Below are positions 10,464 to 24,740 of a stretch of 61,730 nt of DNA, piece after piece. The translations under genes and the position numbers were made by a program. The notes beneath the pieces were generated by a model. It did not search any database. It was not told where the DNA came from and saw only the letters and a program-made list of their open reading frames with translations. How positions within the stretch are numbered: position 1 is the first letter of the stretch; the number at the start of each line of letters is the position of its first letter. The stretch comes from Azolla pinnata (taxonomy: Eukaryota > Streptophyta > Polypodiopsida > Salviniales > Salviniaceae), in assembly GCA_037176905.1 (NCBI GenBank), contig JBBBWG010027690.1, positions 1 through 61,730 on the forward strand. Reading direction: 5' to 3'.

Positions 10464-11344
10464 GTCAAGACACATTCCGTGGCACCAAGGATTAAGTATA
10501 CCAAAAATCGTCAATCACAGATGTCTGATAATATATCAAGCGGGTCTTAAGGAAGAGCTAGTTGCTCTGCAAATTTGTCCTTGAGCTGAAAGAGGTAGTT
10601 GCACTGACAAGTCTAAAGTTTATGAAAAAATGTGCTCTGAACATTCAATAGCTTTCAACCTTACAAGGCCATGAGAGAATTTGTTTTTGGGAGGCCCGAC
10701 CTTTACTGTCAAGCTTGATCATCGGGGCTAGGGCATTATAGTATGTGGCATGAGAGAATTTGCTACTGGGAGGCTCTGAGGTTGAGAACTCATTATATAC
10801 AATTTATGTGGACTTTACATTTATTTGTTAGTGAAAAGGGTATGTTGTTACTACTCGAGCGAGTGCATGTACAAGATTGTTTTCTTTACAATGCCAACTC
10901 CTTTTTATTTTGTTTTGTATCATGGCAACACGTCCTTGCTCCAAGGTCACCTTAGAAGATCAGTTTGAAGCACCAAATGCTGTGGGAACATACAAATAGG
11001 TATGAGTTATTCTCCATGTTTGAACTAACAGATCAATGTATATGCGGCATTTTTCTTATTCATGTAACAATCATATTGTATGCAGTTTTTTCTGTTTTGT
11101 TACTGGCAATGGTTAATCAAGGTTTGAATGACCCGTGCACTACTTTACTAGATGCCAAGGCCAGAGTGTGGGCCTTGAACATGTGAACAACTTGATTGTT
11201 TAGTGGCAAACATTTTGTTGAAAACAAAATTTTGCGTATAGCCCAAAGATGTATTTATTGTGAAGACAGAAATTTTTCTTTTCCTTATGTTTTGACAGCT
11301 TTCTTAGGAAAGCAATCGTTAGGTCTTCCTTATATGTAGATAGA
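10464..11344. other. Convergent intergenic region, IMP3 and sialidase-like gene
   Basis: About 0.9 kb containing the 3' ends of IMP3 and of the facing gene. Two copies of a TGGCATGAGAGAATTTG-like phrase are visible near 10669 and 10746 with diverged flanks. No other gene is recognised. A minus-strand segment near 11150-11200 could extend the sialidase-like C-terminus but cannot be joined convincingly. Confidence 0.5.
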
Positions 11345-14266
11345 CTAAATGCTTCTTGCATTGCTGTAAGCTTTGTATACCTTTATTTGTGTTCTGTTAT
11401 ATGTATATGTGGCATGTAGCGATTGGTCACTAGCTTGGATGATTGCTGGATAAGAGTACTCATTGCTCTCTTTTTCCTCCAAAGTTAGCACTTCTTTCCA
11501 AGTCTCGCCATCATCGTAGGAGACTCCAACCTTGAGAACCGAACGTGATGCAGTGTTGTAAAGCAGGATTAGGCGGCCATCTGGAAGCTTCACACCATCG
11601 ATCCCTAAATCAAAATTTCCACCAGAAGTAGAGGTATATCAGTTCTTGTTTCACAACAATATGCTAGATTGTAGCTAGGTTGTATCCAGAAACGAGTTAG
11701 CAATGAGGAATTGTTTTCTATGCTCTTCTGCATCAGTATTGGAATAAAGCCTTGATGCATATGGATATGCATACATACCACTGTTTGGATTGTCGAGCTC
11801 GATTGGCCGCACATAGCTCCATGTTAGCCCTCCATCAAAAGATTCAGCCATGCATACTTTCCCGATATATGAGGTCGACCTCAATAGGAATCGGATTGTG
11901 TTGTTTTGTGTTTTGTAAGGCACTGGCTGGATGACTCCAAAAGGAACATCCTTGACATAAATAGGTCCATGTTTGGACCATGTCTTGCCGAAATCAGTTG
12001 TGATCTGTATATTTTTTTTACGAAATTAAGCTTGTCATAACATGCAATTAAACAGATGGAGATGCCGTCATTCACAAAGTGGTTTGGAGTTTGTTACCTC
12101 AGCCCAGGCTCCCCATGATTCAAAGCTCTCCACTGAAGATCCACATAAGAGCTGATCATTCTCTAGTAAAAGAGGCTGATAACAGAGTACGACAAAGGGG
12201 TTTTCTTTAACGAAGACAATGATCAACCAGAAATTGCAGGTGAAATGCTTAGCACAATCAATGGTTTGAAACCCTTGTATCGTTTAACACAAAATGCATG
12301 GTTCAACTCTCAAGAGCTCATCACACTCCTGATTCTCTGTGATACACTCCAATTTTCGTCGATTCCCTTAGATGGCAATCGCTGGGCATCGTGAAATGCC
12401 CGCGATGGAGTCTTTCATGAAAATTCTCTTAAATGCATTTTCTTCTTCGATGAGCACTTGAATGAGTGCAAAAAAAACACAGGCAAAATGCAGGAGTCCC
12501 ATATGATTCTTCTGATGAAATTGGTGGAGAGGAAGGCCAACAGAAGAGCCAGCAAATTCCCGATGCCCTTTTGGCAAGAATACCTTGTTCTTGGTAGGCC
12601 CCAAGATTCCAGGCGGTAGCTGCCTTCGGCCTGACCAAGTCCTTCCACCATCGCTGGACCTCTGCATGAAACCGCTCCACCTAACCAATACTATCGATCT
12701 CAGAGAATTTCATTTCATGTAACGAAACTTCTCTTCTATGTCAAGAAAAGCTTAATAATTCTTTCCTTTGGCACATTCTGTTCCACGTAGATATAGGAAA
12801 GATGCTCTATCCATGCACGACCGGTGGGATCCTTGGTGGGCATAGAAGGAAAATGTACTAGGAGAACTTACTTCTGGACTTCAGAACCGATCTTATAAAA
12901 TAAGAGGATCTGGTTGTCAGGCATCTTGAAGAGTACTGGATTCCAGAGAGGCACCCCTACCTCCTCATCGATCACTTCAGGCGCTGACCACGATCCATCC
13001 TGTGTAAGCAAAGCATTCATTCGACGATACAAATGATCAGTACACAAAGATGTATATGCTATAATGCATGTATGCTTCATCGGCAATGAAGACAAAGAAA
13101 GATGCTTGCTGCTCTATGTAGGTGCTTCATCGGTAATGAACACAAAGAAAGATGCTTGCTGCTCTATGTAGGTGCTTCATCGGTAATGAATACAAAGAAA
13201 TATGCTTGCTGCTCTATGTAGTTCTTTCTCGGCATTCAGCAAATACAAATGATCAGTACACAAAGATGTATATGCTATATAATGCATGCATGCTTCAATC
13301 GGTGATGAACATAAAGGTAGATGCTTGCTCTATGCAGTTCTTTCTCGGCATTCGACGATGCAAATGATCAGAGTACAAAGTTGTATATGCAAGGATGCAT
13401 GTATGCTTCATCTGTAGACTCTGATGAACATAAAGATAGATGCTTGCTGCTCTATGCGGCTCTTTCTCGGCGTTGTTACCTTGTATGTTTGGATCCATAT
13501 CTTCACATCCGGCGCACCTTCACGGCTTCCGCCAAAGTAAGCCACAAGAAACACTCCGGGTTCTGACTATAGACAGAAGACGAAGAAGAAGCACATATCA
13601 GAAATTGACCAGTTTTCTTTCATCCTGACTCAGTAAAAAAAAAGCTTGTGTGTGCTCTTTCACAACTGTCATGATTTTCCCCTCTTCCACAACCGTAACG
13701 AGGTTGGAAAGCGGCGGCAAAATGCCGTGGCATTGTCGGTCAGACTTCTAGAGATCGAAGAGCTTTATCTGTATATGTATTCTCCGCAGTGAACGACAAG
13801 CTCTAACACGAACAACAAGAAGCAAGGATGCCCACAAAAGCCATTGATACAAAGTTGGTCTCCGCGAAAGGCCAAAGCGATAGATACCCCCCTTTTGGCT
13901 CTCGAACTGCCCGCCCTGATTCTTCTTCACATGTGCTCAGGTGTATGCATGGATTATTGGGCATCATTTTGGGCGGTTTTCCACAAGTATGGAGGTGTAT
14001 GTAGATAGGGAAAGAAAGATGATACGACAGACAAGAAACAGGCATATGTGTACGCAAAGAAAACACTGAGCAGAGCGGATGTGGTAGCTTCGGTTGGAGA
14101 TGTTTCCAAGTAATGGAGAAGACATTGCGCACACAAAGGGTCTGCCTGCCTCCTTATCAAAGGCTTTCATGTGAGATTCCATGCATTGTGGTGATAGCCT
14201 TCAAGCCTATCCTACTCGGTAACATGATGATAATGATGATGGTGGTGGTGATGATGCTGATGGTGG

Positions 14267-14298
<32 letters not shown>

Positions 14299-14539
14299 CC
14301 CACTGTACCTCAACAATCGTGGAGCTATGGCAGCTTGAGAATGGCGCCCCACCCAGTGGGAAGAGGAAATCCTGAGACAGAACTACAGACTGTATTGCGT
14401 CATCCGCGGTTTTGCGAAGGCATTTCCTCGCCGCTTTTGGTGGTGCTGCTGCTATTAAGGATGGTGCCATAAGCTCCCTTCCATGGCTAGTCCCTCTGCG
14501 CACACCTGATCCACCGGCTGTCCTGCGAAATGCATGCAA
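11345..14539 (-). CDS. Plant BNR/Asp-box sialidase-like protein
   Basis: Predicted six-bladed beta-propeller of the BNR_2 (sialidase-like) family; the plant members have no agreed substrate. Seven exons, 5' to 3': 14539-14309, 13566-13480, 12999-12872, 12680-12584, 12175-12098, 12004-11779 and 11604-11345, all GT..AG and in frame, give 368 residues. The ATG at 14470 is an alternative start (345 residues). Diagnostic order: [35 protein letters not shown], four Asp boxes ([32 protein letters not shown]), [38 protein letters not shown] and YTYNRTQIK. No signal peptide is evident in the first 25 residues. After QIK the exon contains AAG|GTATAC, a usable donor, so the last 12 residues given here may be intron and the real C-terminus may lie farther left. 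The intron between exons 2 and 3 holds a minisatellite. Confidence 0.9.
13017..13472. repeat. Intronic minisatellite in the sialidase-like gene
   Basis: A 50-bp unit beginning GATGCTTGCTGCTCTATGTA repeats exactly in phase at 13101, 13151 and 13201. A longer unit including AAATGATCAG recurs near 13031, 13247 and 13372, and variants of the 50-bp part recur at about 13318 and 13438. The array fills almost the whole intron and ends about 8 bp from the donor of exon 2. Confidence 0.85.
14224..14299. repeat. (ATG/GGT)n microsatellite in intron 1 of the sialidase-like gene
   Basis: About 75 bp of GATGATGGTGGTG-type triplets ending in ten ATG repeats. It begins just inside the donor of exon 1 (exon end 14309). 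Confidence 0.85.
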
Positions 14540-15976
14540 ACAGACATACCGGAGGAGCCAAAATGATTGAATCGTTCTTCCGTTTTCTGTTACTCGGATT
14601 CCGAGAGAAGAAGAATGGCTTGGGATTGTGCTTAAGAGTGGAAAGCATAGAATCTCCTTACTTGATCACGTCAACATGACCACGGACGGGTAGCGATGGG
14701 CTGCTGCCCAGTACTAGAACCACCATGCAAAGGAAGAAACGCGTAGCTCGAGAAAGGATGCGAATTCGATCAAATTCATGAGGAGGAGGAGGAGGAGGAG
14801 GAGGAGGAGAAGAAGAAGAAGAAGGGGAAGAGAGGAGTTTGGCCATGTTTATGGAAAACTTGTATGCGAATTACTTGATGAATGAAGCAGGGAAAAATGG
14901 GGGAGAAGCAGCAAGAATGAAAGAAGAAGAAGAAGAAGAAGAAGAAGAAGAAGAAGAAGAAGAAGAAGATTATGATGATGAAGGATGAAGATGAAGAAGA
15001 AGATGAAGAAGAAGATGAAGGAGAAGAAGAAGAAGGAGAAGGAGAAGGAGAAGAAGAAGTGTTTGACATTTATTAAATAAGAAGCTCGATGGACAAAAAG
15101 GGCTACAGAACAGAAGAAGAAGAAGAAGAAGATGAAGAAGAAGAAGGAAGAAGAAGAAGAAGAAGATGAGGAAGGGGGTTGAAAGGACAGCGAGGTACAG
15201 AGAGGAGGAGGAGGAGGAAGTACAGACATATACATCTACCTTTGGCTTTTCCTGTGTCTCTGCTTTTCTCTGCGTTTCCCGTGCCCACGCTCAGCAAACC
15301 CCTCTCTCTACAGGCTGAAAAAGAAGAAGAAGAGGAAAGCGGCAAGCAACAGCAGCAGCAGCAGAAGAAGAAGAAGCAGCAGCGGAAGAAGCAGCGGAAG
15401 AAGCAGCAGCGGAAGAAGCAGCGGAAGAAGCAGCAGCAGAAGAAGACGAAGAAGAAGCAGCAGCGGAAGAAGGAATTTTAGGGTATATCAGAAACCCTAG
15501 ACAGAGAACAGAGATCGTACCTTGTGGTAAGTTCTTCTTCTTCTTCTTCCTTCTTCTTCTTCTTCCTTCTTCTTCTTCTTCATCCATCGCCACCATCACC
15601 ACCACCACCACCGCCATCATCATCATCCCCATCATCACCAACATCATCCCCCACCGTCATCACCATCCCCAACATCATCCCCCACCATCGTCACCATCAC
15701 CACCATCTTCCCCACCAGCATCACCAGCATCACCAGCATCACCAGCATCACCAGCATCACTATCATCATCACCATCGTCACCATCATCATCATCATCACC
15801 ATCGTCATCATCACCAGCATCTTCGCCATCATCCTCATCACCACCACCACCATCATCATCATCACCATCGTCATCATCACCAGCCTCTTCGCCATCATCC
15901 TCATCACCACCACCAGCATCATCATCATCATCATCACCATCGTCATCATCACCAGCATCTTCGCCATCATCCGCAT

Positions 15977-16008
<32 letters not shown>

Positions 16009-16100
16009 CCACCGTCATCATCACCAGCATCTTCGCCATCATCCTCATCACCACCACCACCACCATCATCACCATCATCATCATCTTCTTCTTCTTTGAT
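14540..16100. repeat. Microsatellite-dense region: GAA, AGC/GAA, TTC and CAT/CAC tracts
   Basis: Successive low-complexity blocks: GAG/GAA at 14780-14835; GAA at 14920-15060 and 15112-15170; mixed AGC/GAA at 15316-15476; TTC at 15533-15585; CAT/CAC/CAG at 15590-16092. Within the last block a unit of roughly 66-75 bp containing CACCAGCATCTTCGCCATC repeats four times between about 15780 and 16070, with small changes. Long frames here (His-rich or Met/Val-rich) are products of the repeats, not genes. The first part should include the promoter and 5' UTR of the sialidase-like gene. Confidence 0.85.
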
Positions 16101-16186
16101 GTTTCTAGGGTTTTAGTGTCTTTGGGCGGACGGCCATCGGGAAGCAGCTCTTTACTCACACACGGGCATTCGGCCAAAATGCAGAC

Positions 16187-16226
16187 TTGACCCTTGAACC
16201 CTAAACCCTAAACCCTGAACCCTAAC
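16187..16226 (+). repeat. Short telomere-like CCCTAAA cluster
   Basis: Four to five copies of ACCCTAA / ACCCTGA in about 40 bp. The C-rich strand is the plus strand. Confidence 0.8.
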
Positions 16227-17530
16227 AAACTGGCTCGACCGCCACCCCAAATGCCATTGGCATGGCATGGATCCGGTGCCGAATCAGCTGATCGGATACA
16301 TGCGATGGCAGCAGCATCGATGATGGGGTAAAAAGCCTGATCCTTTTTCAGGTCGTCGATTCTGGCTTCTGGCTTCTACCATCGGTTTCTGGCTTTTTTC
16401 TTTTTTTTTTCCAAGGCGTCGATTCCGGCTTCCGGCTTCCGCCGTCGATTTCCGGCTTTTTTCTCGCTTCAATTCTGGGGCGATAAAAAGAGCCGGAGGT
16501 AAAAGGGCAGAGGAGGCGGGGGGGCCTTTAAGGGCATTTCCGCGTGACCACGAGAGAAGCCCCCTCCGGTAAAAACAAAAACCGGGGCATGTCCACCAAC
16601 CGACGATGCATACATGTGTGTACATGCCGATTCTCCCCCCGCCCGGGATTCCTCCTCCGCCCGTTTCTGGTCCCCGCAATGTGAACACACTAGTCTGTCG
16701 AGTATGTTTCATCTCTGCATACGTATACATAGAATGAACCATGCTTTTTGCAATCTGCCAAAACGCAATCGAGAATGATTCGAGCATCCGAGATTTGATG
16801 AATCACCAAAAGTATGTCTTGCAATACCGGGAGAATGATAGAATTTTTAAACAGAAGATCTGAATATTTTTAGGAAAACTTTCTTACAGACATGAAAACA
16901 CTTGTGATTATTTCCTTCAGAAAAAAAAAAAGCACATAACATTTGCCAATGTCTGCAATTCTATGTGGGAGAATTACCGGAACACGTCTAACAAAATTAT
17001 AAATTACATTTTAATGCCTGCGAGCCCCAACATCGCATGTGATGATCATGACGGCAATCACCACAATGATGATCAATGATCATGATGCTATTATGTTGCT
17101 GTCGCGGTTGACTTTACCACCGATCCGATCCCCCAATCCATTCGAGGGTTTTGGTTTTTCTTCTCTCTAGTTGCGAGAAAGTCAACCCTCGCCCTTCTGG
17201 TTGACTTTCCAGCTTAGCCGACAGGCTCCAGATTCAAGTTAGTAGCTGGACTCTATATCTACACAGCTTCAGATTTGCGCTAATTCTATTTGCAGAAACG
17301 CAGCCCCGAGGGCCCTGTTATACGAGACTTCTTCGATCGAATCTTTTGCCATCAAAGTCAAGCCTAATGCCTTTGCTAGAATTAAAAGTGCCCCATTCTT
17401 GGCGACAACGTGGATCGATTCACCGACCAACACTCAGCTAGCTAGTGCTCAGCCAGATCATACAACGACTTTTTTCATGCCCTCATCACAACTCACTCCT
17501 ACAATTGTTTGACAAACTTGCTTCAAATTG
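16227..17530. other. Gene-free stretch
   Basis: About 1.3 kb. Between 16340 and 16470 a TTCTGGCTTCTGGCTTCTACC-like phrase recurs as a short degenerate repeat (GTCGATTCTGGC / GTCGATTCCGGC / GTCGATTTCCGGC). Otherwise nothing is recognised on either strand. Confidence 0.5.
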
Positions 17531-17900
17531 ATGCACAGTGGAAATACATTTCGATGAATCGGTTTGATGACGCCTAACCTCATCAAATCAGTTAATCAGA
17601 CATACAAAGTGGGTGAAACCGCCAGATTAATCCAATTGGAATCAGTTAAGTAGTCTTTCAATTCAATGCCCAGCTAAAATACAATTTGAACCAATTCGAT
17701 GGTGCCTAGCTTCAACAAATCGGTTAATCAAACGCATAAATTGGGTCAAACCGCTGGATTAATGAAATGGGAACCAGTCTTTCAGCTCGATGCCCAGCCA
17801 AACATATTTTGCAGCAGTTTAACGATGCCTACCATCGCGGAATCGGTTGAGCAACACATTAGTTGGGCAAAATCACAGTACTAATCTAATCGGAATCACG
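17531..17900. repeat. Degenerate tandem repeat, three copies of about 124-135 bp
   Basis: Copies start at about 17531, 17666 and 17790, each beginning ATGC(C/A)CAG. They share a core with GATG..GCCTA, AATCGGTTAATCA and TTGGGTCAAACCGC..GATTAAT. Divergence between copies is substantial, implying an old array. 17901-18725 downstream has no recognised feature apart from the 3' end of the CDPK gene. Confidence 0.7.
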
Positions 17901-18725
17901 TCATCAATGATCGGACACAACAGCAGACCACCATAATGTCAATGTTCCGCAGATTCCACTACCGATTATATTCCAATCAGTGTTATGGTCCTCTTGATTG
18001 ATTCAGCACACCCACAAAAAGAGCTCCTGTGATTCCCTTGGGTTAATATCATCGATGATTGGCACAAAAGCATACATCATCAATACAGGTATCTGACTAA
18101 AGGCACTTACAATCAAGCATCTCAGAATCACAACGCTTTCCCGAGTTGATGAATGCATACATTTATAATCGAATCGGGACCCATACTTCATTCATCCAGT
18201 GGCTTGATACCAAACCCAAGTGGTTTTACAGAACATCAGGAGGGCACCTCTGATGTTTTTCTTTTTTGTTTTGTTTTGTTGTGTATCTGTATATATTTTG
18301 CATGAATCATCATAAAAGAAAAGATCAGTAAAACCTCTGTTTCTCTCTCTTTCATGAAACATTGGTCAAGAGTTTTTCTAGGTAATCAGAACTAATCCTC
18401 TGTACCACAAGCACCCACCTCGGAAAATGGCCAATCTGAGGTGAGGAGCCCCCCCCACAAGCTTCCAATCGTCGAATCATTCATTTTCCAACTGCTTTTC
18501 TCTTTTGACCCTTCTTTCACCGAACCGTTCAACCGTTCTAATGTGACTTTTTAAGCTCTCCGTGTTCTTCCACAATGTGTTCTTTTACCTATGAATTACC
18601 CAAAGGAAATTGGGCCGCTACGACATGATCCGACACAAAAAGAAACACTGCCAAGCAATCATCCGATACCAATAAAGCATCACCCACCATCTATCACCTT
18701 TATTTTACCAGCTTCGTAATCCACT

Positions 18726-22153
<3,428 letters not shown>

Positions 22154-22560
22154 ATTACACCTGTGTTGGCATCCACGCCAAAACCCTAGAAAGCTCCCTT
22201 TGAATAGCTTCTTGAGAAACCAGATCGATGACTGTGTGTGCGCGTGGGCAGATGGACGAACCCACCAAACGTTTAAATCAACCTGGGGAAATGTCGCCTA
22301 AGGATCTAACAGCATTGCTTCAAAGGAAGAGAGAAAGACGTGACTGCAGCTGTGTCTGCTCCTTGTATTTTCTTTCGGTTCTCAGATGTTCTATGCGGAG
22401 TTGTTGTGGTTCTTCTTCGTTCTACCGTTCTTCAGAAACCGCCCAGAAGATGAAGCCGGGACATGTGAGGGGGGGATCTGGGAGTGTGGGGCGGAGGAGA
22501 ATGCATTTCCGGGGGATGTGATGGGTTGTAACCCAGAGAACACAGACAAGCGATGGATCT
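22154..22560 (-). promoter_or_regulatory. Presumed promoter/5' UTR of the CDPK gene
   Basis: The 400 bp upstream of the CDPK start contain no gene-like frame. The region should carry the CDPK 5' UTR and promoter; no specific element is called. Confidence 0.4.
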
Positions 22561-23185
22561 ACAAGAAGAAGAAGAAGAAGAAGAAGAAGAAGAAGAAGAA
22601 ACGGAAGGGAGGGAGATGGAGGAGTACATACAGAAAATGTGGTAGGGGGAAAAAAGAAAGAAGAAGAGGAAGAAGAAGAAGAAAAGAGGAAACGAAAAGA
22701 GCGAGAGCGAGAGCGAGGAGAGAGGAGACTATCTTAAGCTCTCTCTCTCTCTCTCTCTCTCTCGGTCTCTCTCTCTCTCTCTCTCTAGAACGCTTCTCTG
22801 TTCGCCGGAGCTTGCGACTCTGTAGTTGCGCAGCTCTAATGGAGGTAGAGAAGGTCTGTGTGTGTGCGCATTTGCTGTTTCTGTGGGTTCGATCTGTTTT
22901 GGATTCCAAGGTTGGTTCGAATTCAAAGAAGGGAAAGACACCGTTACCGAGGGGGAGACAGAGAACAGAGAGAACAGAGAACAGAGAACAGAGAACAGAG
23001 AACACAGAGACAGAGATATGGAGATCTTCTTCTTCTTCTTCATCTTCTTCTTCTTCTCGTTGCCGTCTTCATCTTCTTCATCTTCTTCTTCTTCTTCTTC
23101 TTCATTTCTTCTTCATTTCTTCTTCATTTCTTCTTCTTCTTCTTCATTTCTTCTTCATTTCTTCTTCTTCTTCTTCTTCTCTTGA
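22560..23185. repeat. Cluster of microsatellites: AAG, CT, AGAGAACAG and TTC
   Basis: (AAG)n at 22562-22602; a GAA/GAG-rich block to about 22735; (CT)n at 22738-22788 interrupted once; a 7-mer repeat AGAGAAC at 22966-23005; TTC-rich DNA at 23023-23182 with TTCATTTCTTC internal variants. All plus-strand frames crossing it are low-complexity. An ATG at 22840 followed by GAAG|GTCTGTG could start a plus-strand gene, but nothing downstream confirms it. Confidence 0.85.
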
Positions 23186-23409
23186 GGAAAAAAAAAAAGC
23201 TTGGAAACACCATATCCATCCTGAGGCACTCGCAAACCCTAAAAACTCGGAGGGCGCACCCCCGGATGCCGTTCGAAACGACTCCTCTCCGATGATCCTT
23301 CCGATCTTCTGGTCACGAATGCTGCATAGCGCGCATGATGATCCGAGCATGATTCGCGCCTGTTCGATCACCTTGAGGATGATGCCGATGATGATGATAA
23401 CGATGGTGA

Positions 23410-23444
<35 letters not shown>

Positions 23445-23521
23445 GTTCGGTGCCAATCGATTTTCATTACTAGCGAAAGATATCATTGGCATGTCATTCA
23501 TCTTCTATGTTGCAATGACCG

Positions 23522-23720
23522 CGACGATAGAATCAGGAGAAGGATTTAAGGAACTCAAACGACGATGGAATCAGGACAAGAAGTTAAGGAACTCCGACGA
23601 CGATAGAATCAGGAGAAGGATTTTTAAGGAACTCGAACGACGATAGAATCAGGAGAAGGATTTAGGTAACTCGAACGACGATAGAATCAGGATAAGGATT
23701 TAGAATCAGGATAAGGATTT
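23522..23720. repeat. 38-bp minisatellite, about five copies
   Basis: The word GACGATAGAATCAGGA begins at 23523, 23561, 23599, 23639 and 23677 (spacing 38, 38, 40, 38). Each unit continues with GAAGGATTTAAGGAACTC. A partial sixth unit (GAATCAGGATAAGGATTT) follows. A (GAT)n run lies just to the left at 23415-23442. Confidence 0.9.
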
Positions 23721-23885
23721 ATGCGACAGTTGATCCTACAAACCAAGTCATCGAGCATTAATTTGAGCTCGGCTTCGAGCTGAATAGCTTTTGATTTACA
23801 CAACCACCCCTCTCACCTATGCAATACCACTACATTCCTGCGGTTTAGGGTTCGATGAATCGCTCTCCCCTTCTCGACATTCACC

Positions 23886-23920
23886 CCTTCTTCTTCTTCT
23901 TCTTCTTCTTCTTCTTCTTT
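23886..23920. repeat. (TTC)n microsatellite
   Basis: About 12 TTC triplets 5' of the unidentified candidate gene. Confidence 0.9.
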
Positions 23921-24046
23921 TCCGCTTCATCCGATTCCGGGATATTCACACATTGTCTAGCTTCGATGATGATGATGATGGTGAGGATGATGAGGATGAC
24001 ACCAAGTTGCATTCTTTGATTCCAAGACGGACTATGCCGGAAAATC

Positions 24047-24504
24047 GTGTTCCAAAACTCAGTCAGGGTCTCATTGAAGACCAGAAAGACAAGCTTGTAC
24101 TTGGGAGTTGGAATGGCCGCTGCGCTGAATTTCCTACCACATTTACTGAAGCTCCTGCTTGAAACGAAGGGAATGGCTGCTGAATTCCTGTCACATTTAC
24201 TGAAGATCATGCTTGAAATGCAGGAAACAACGAGGAAAGCTGCGATTCCATGGATTCCCCAATTGGAACCACCATCAATATATCAAGTTTACAACCAGAT
24301 CCATGCTGTGAACAGAACCACCACAGGACACATGCATAGGTGTAAGCTTCCCACATTCCAGCATTTGTACACACTCAGTGCATATTATTACTCTATTGGT
24401 TTGAGTGTTTCAGGATCACCTCGGAGGGAGCTAAGGATCCTGACGGGGCGCAGATTGCCGATCGCGATTTCGTCGACTTCACCAACGGAATCCCTGTTCT
24501 GTGA
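24047..24504 (+). CDS. Unidentified candidate gene, two 3' exons visible
   Basis: I do not recognise this protein. A plus-strand frame from 24047 to 24339 ends at AG|GTGTAAGC. An acceptor TTTCAG|GATCACC at 24414 continues the same frame to a TGA at 24504. The joined C-terminus reads ...QVYNQIHAVNRTTTGHMHR, then ITSEGAKDPDGAQIADRDF and VDFTNGIPVL, which has balanced composition unlike the repeats around it. The first part contains a 60-bp tandem duplication (GMAAALNFLPHLLKLLLETK / GMAAEFLSHLLKIMLEMQ). The start is not fixed: the ATG at 24047 may be internal, and an overlapping frame just upstream (KLHSLIPRRTMPENRVPKLS, about 23998-24060) could belong to an earlier exon. The gene is convergent with the lipase gene. 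Confidence 0.35.
24110..24222 (+). repeat. 60-bp tandem duplication within the candidate gene
   Basis: GGAATGGC(C/T)GCTG starts at 24110 and 24170. Both copies contain CACATTTACTGAAG and end in GCTTGAAA. The unit is 20 codons long, so the duplication preserves the frame. Confidence 0.8.
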
Positions 24505-24740
24505 AAGAAACAAAACCAAAACCTGTCATGCGATGATCGGTGAGACCATGGATTGGAACACATGAGGAGAGAAATTGAGCTCCACAGCTCTGGTTATTTA
24601 ATCATATAATGTCTTGGGTGTCCCATAGAAAAGCTGGCTATGGCCCATGCTAACACCAACTCTTGTTGTTGATTGGCATCTATCTATCCATCCAGCTTCC
24701 CAAAGGCTCGATTCGATCGAACAAAATCGTTTCGGAGATC

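Noticed and set aside
15524..16177. His-rich plus-strand frame (191 codons) and Met/Val-rich minus-strand frame (177 codons)
   Set aside because: Both are forced by CAT/CAC microsatellite and minisatellite DNA; two overlapping frames on opposite strands cannot both be selected.
22740..23010. Start of a plus-strand gene at ATG 22840 after a CT-rich leader
   Set aside because: The context resembles a plant 5' UTR, and GAAG|GTCTGT could be a donor, but I could not connect it to the exons at 24 kb in frame.
22386..23549. Plus-strand frame of 387 codons
   Set aside because: Made of poly-Lys, Arg-Glu, Leu-Ser and poly-Ser runs from AAG, GA/CT and TTC microsatellites, followed by the GAT tract; no recognisable protein.
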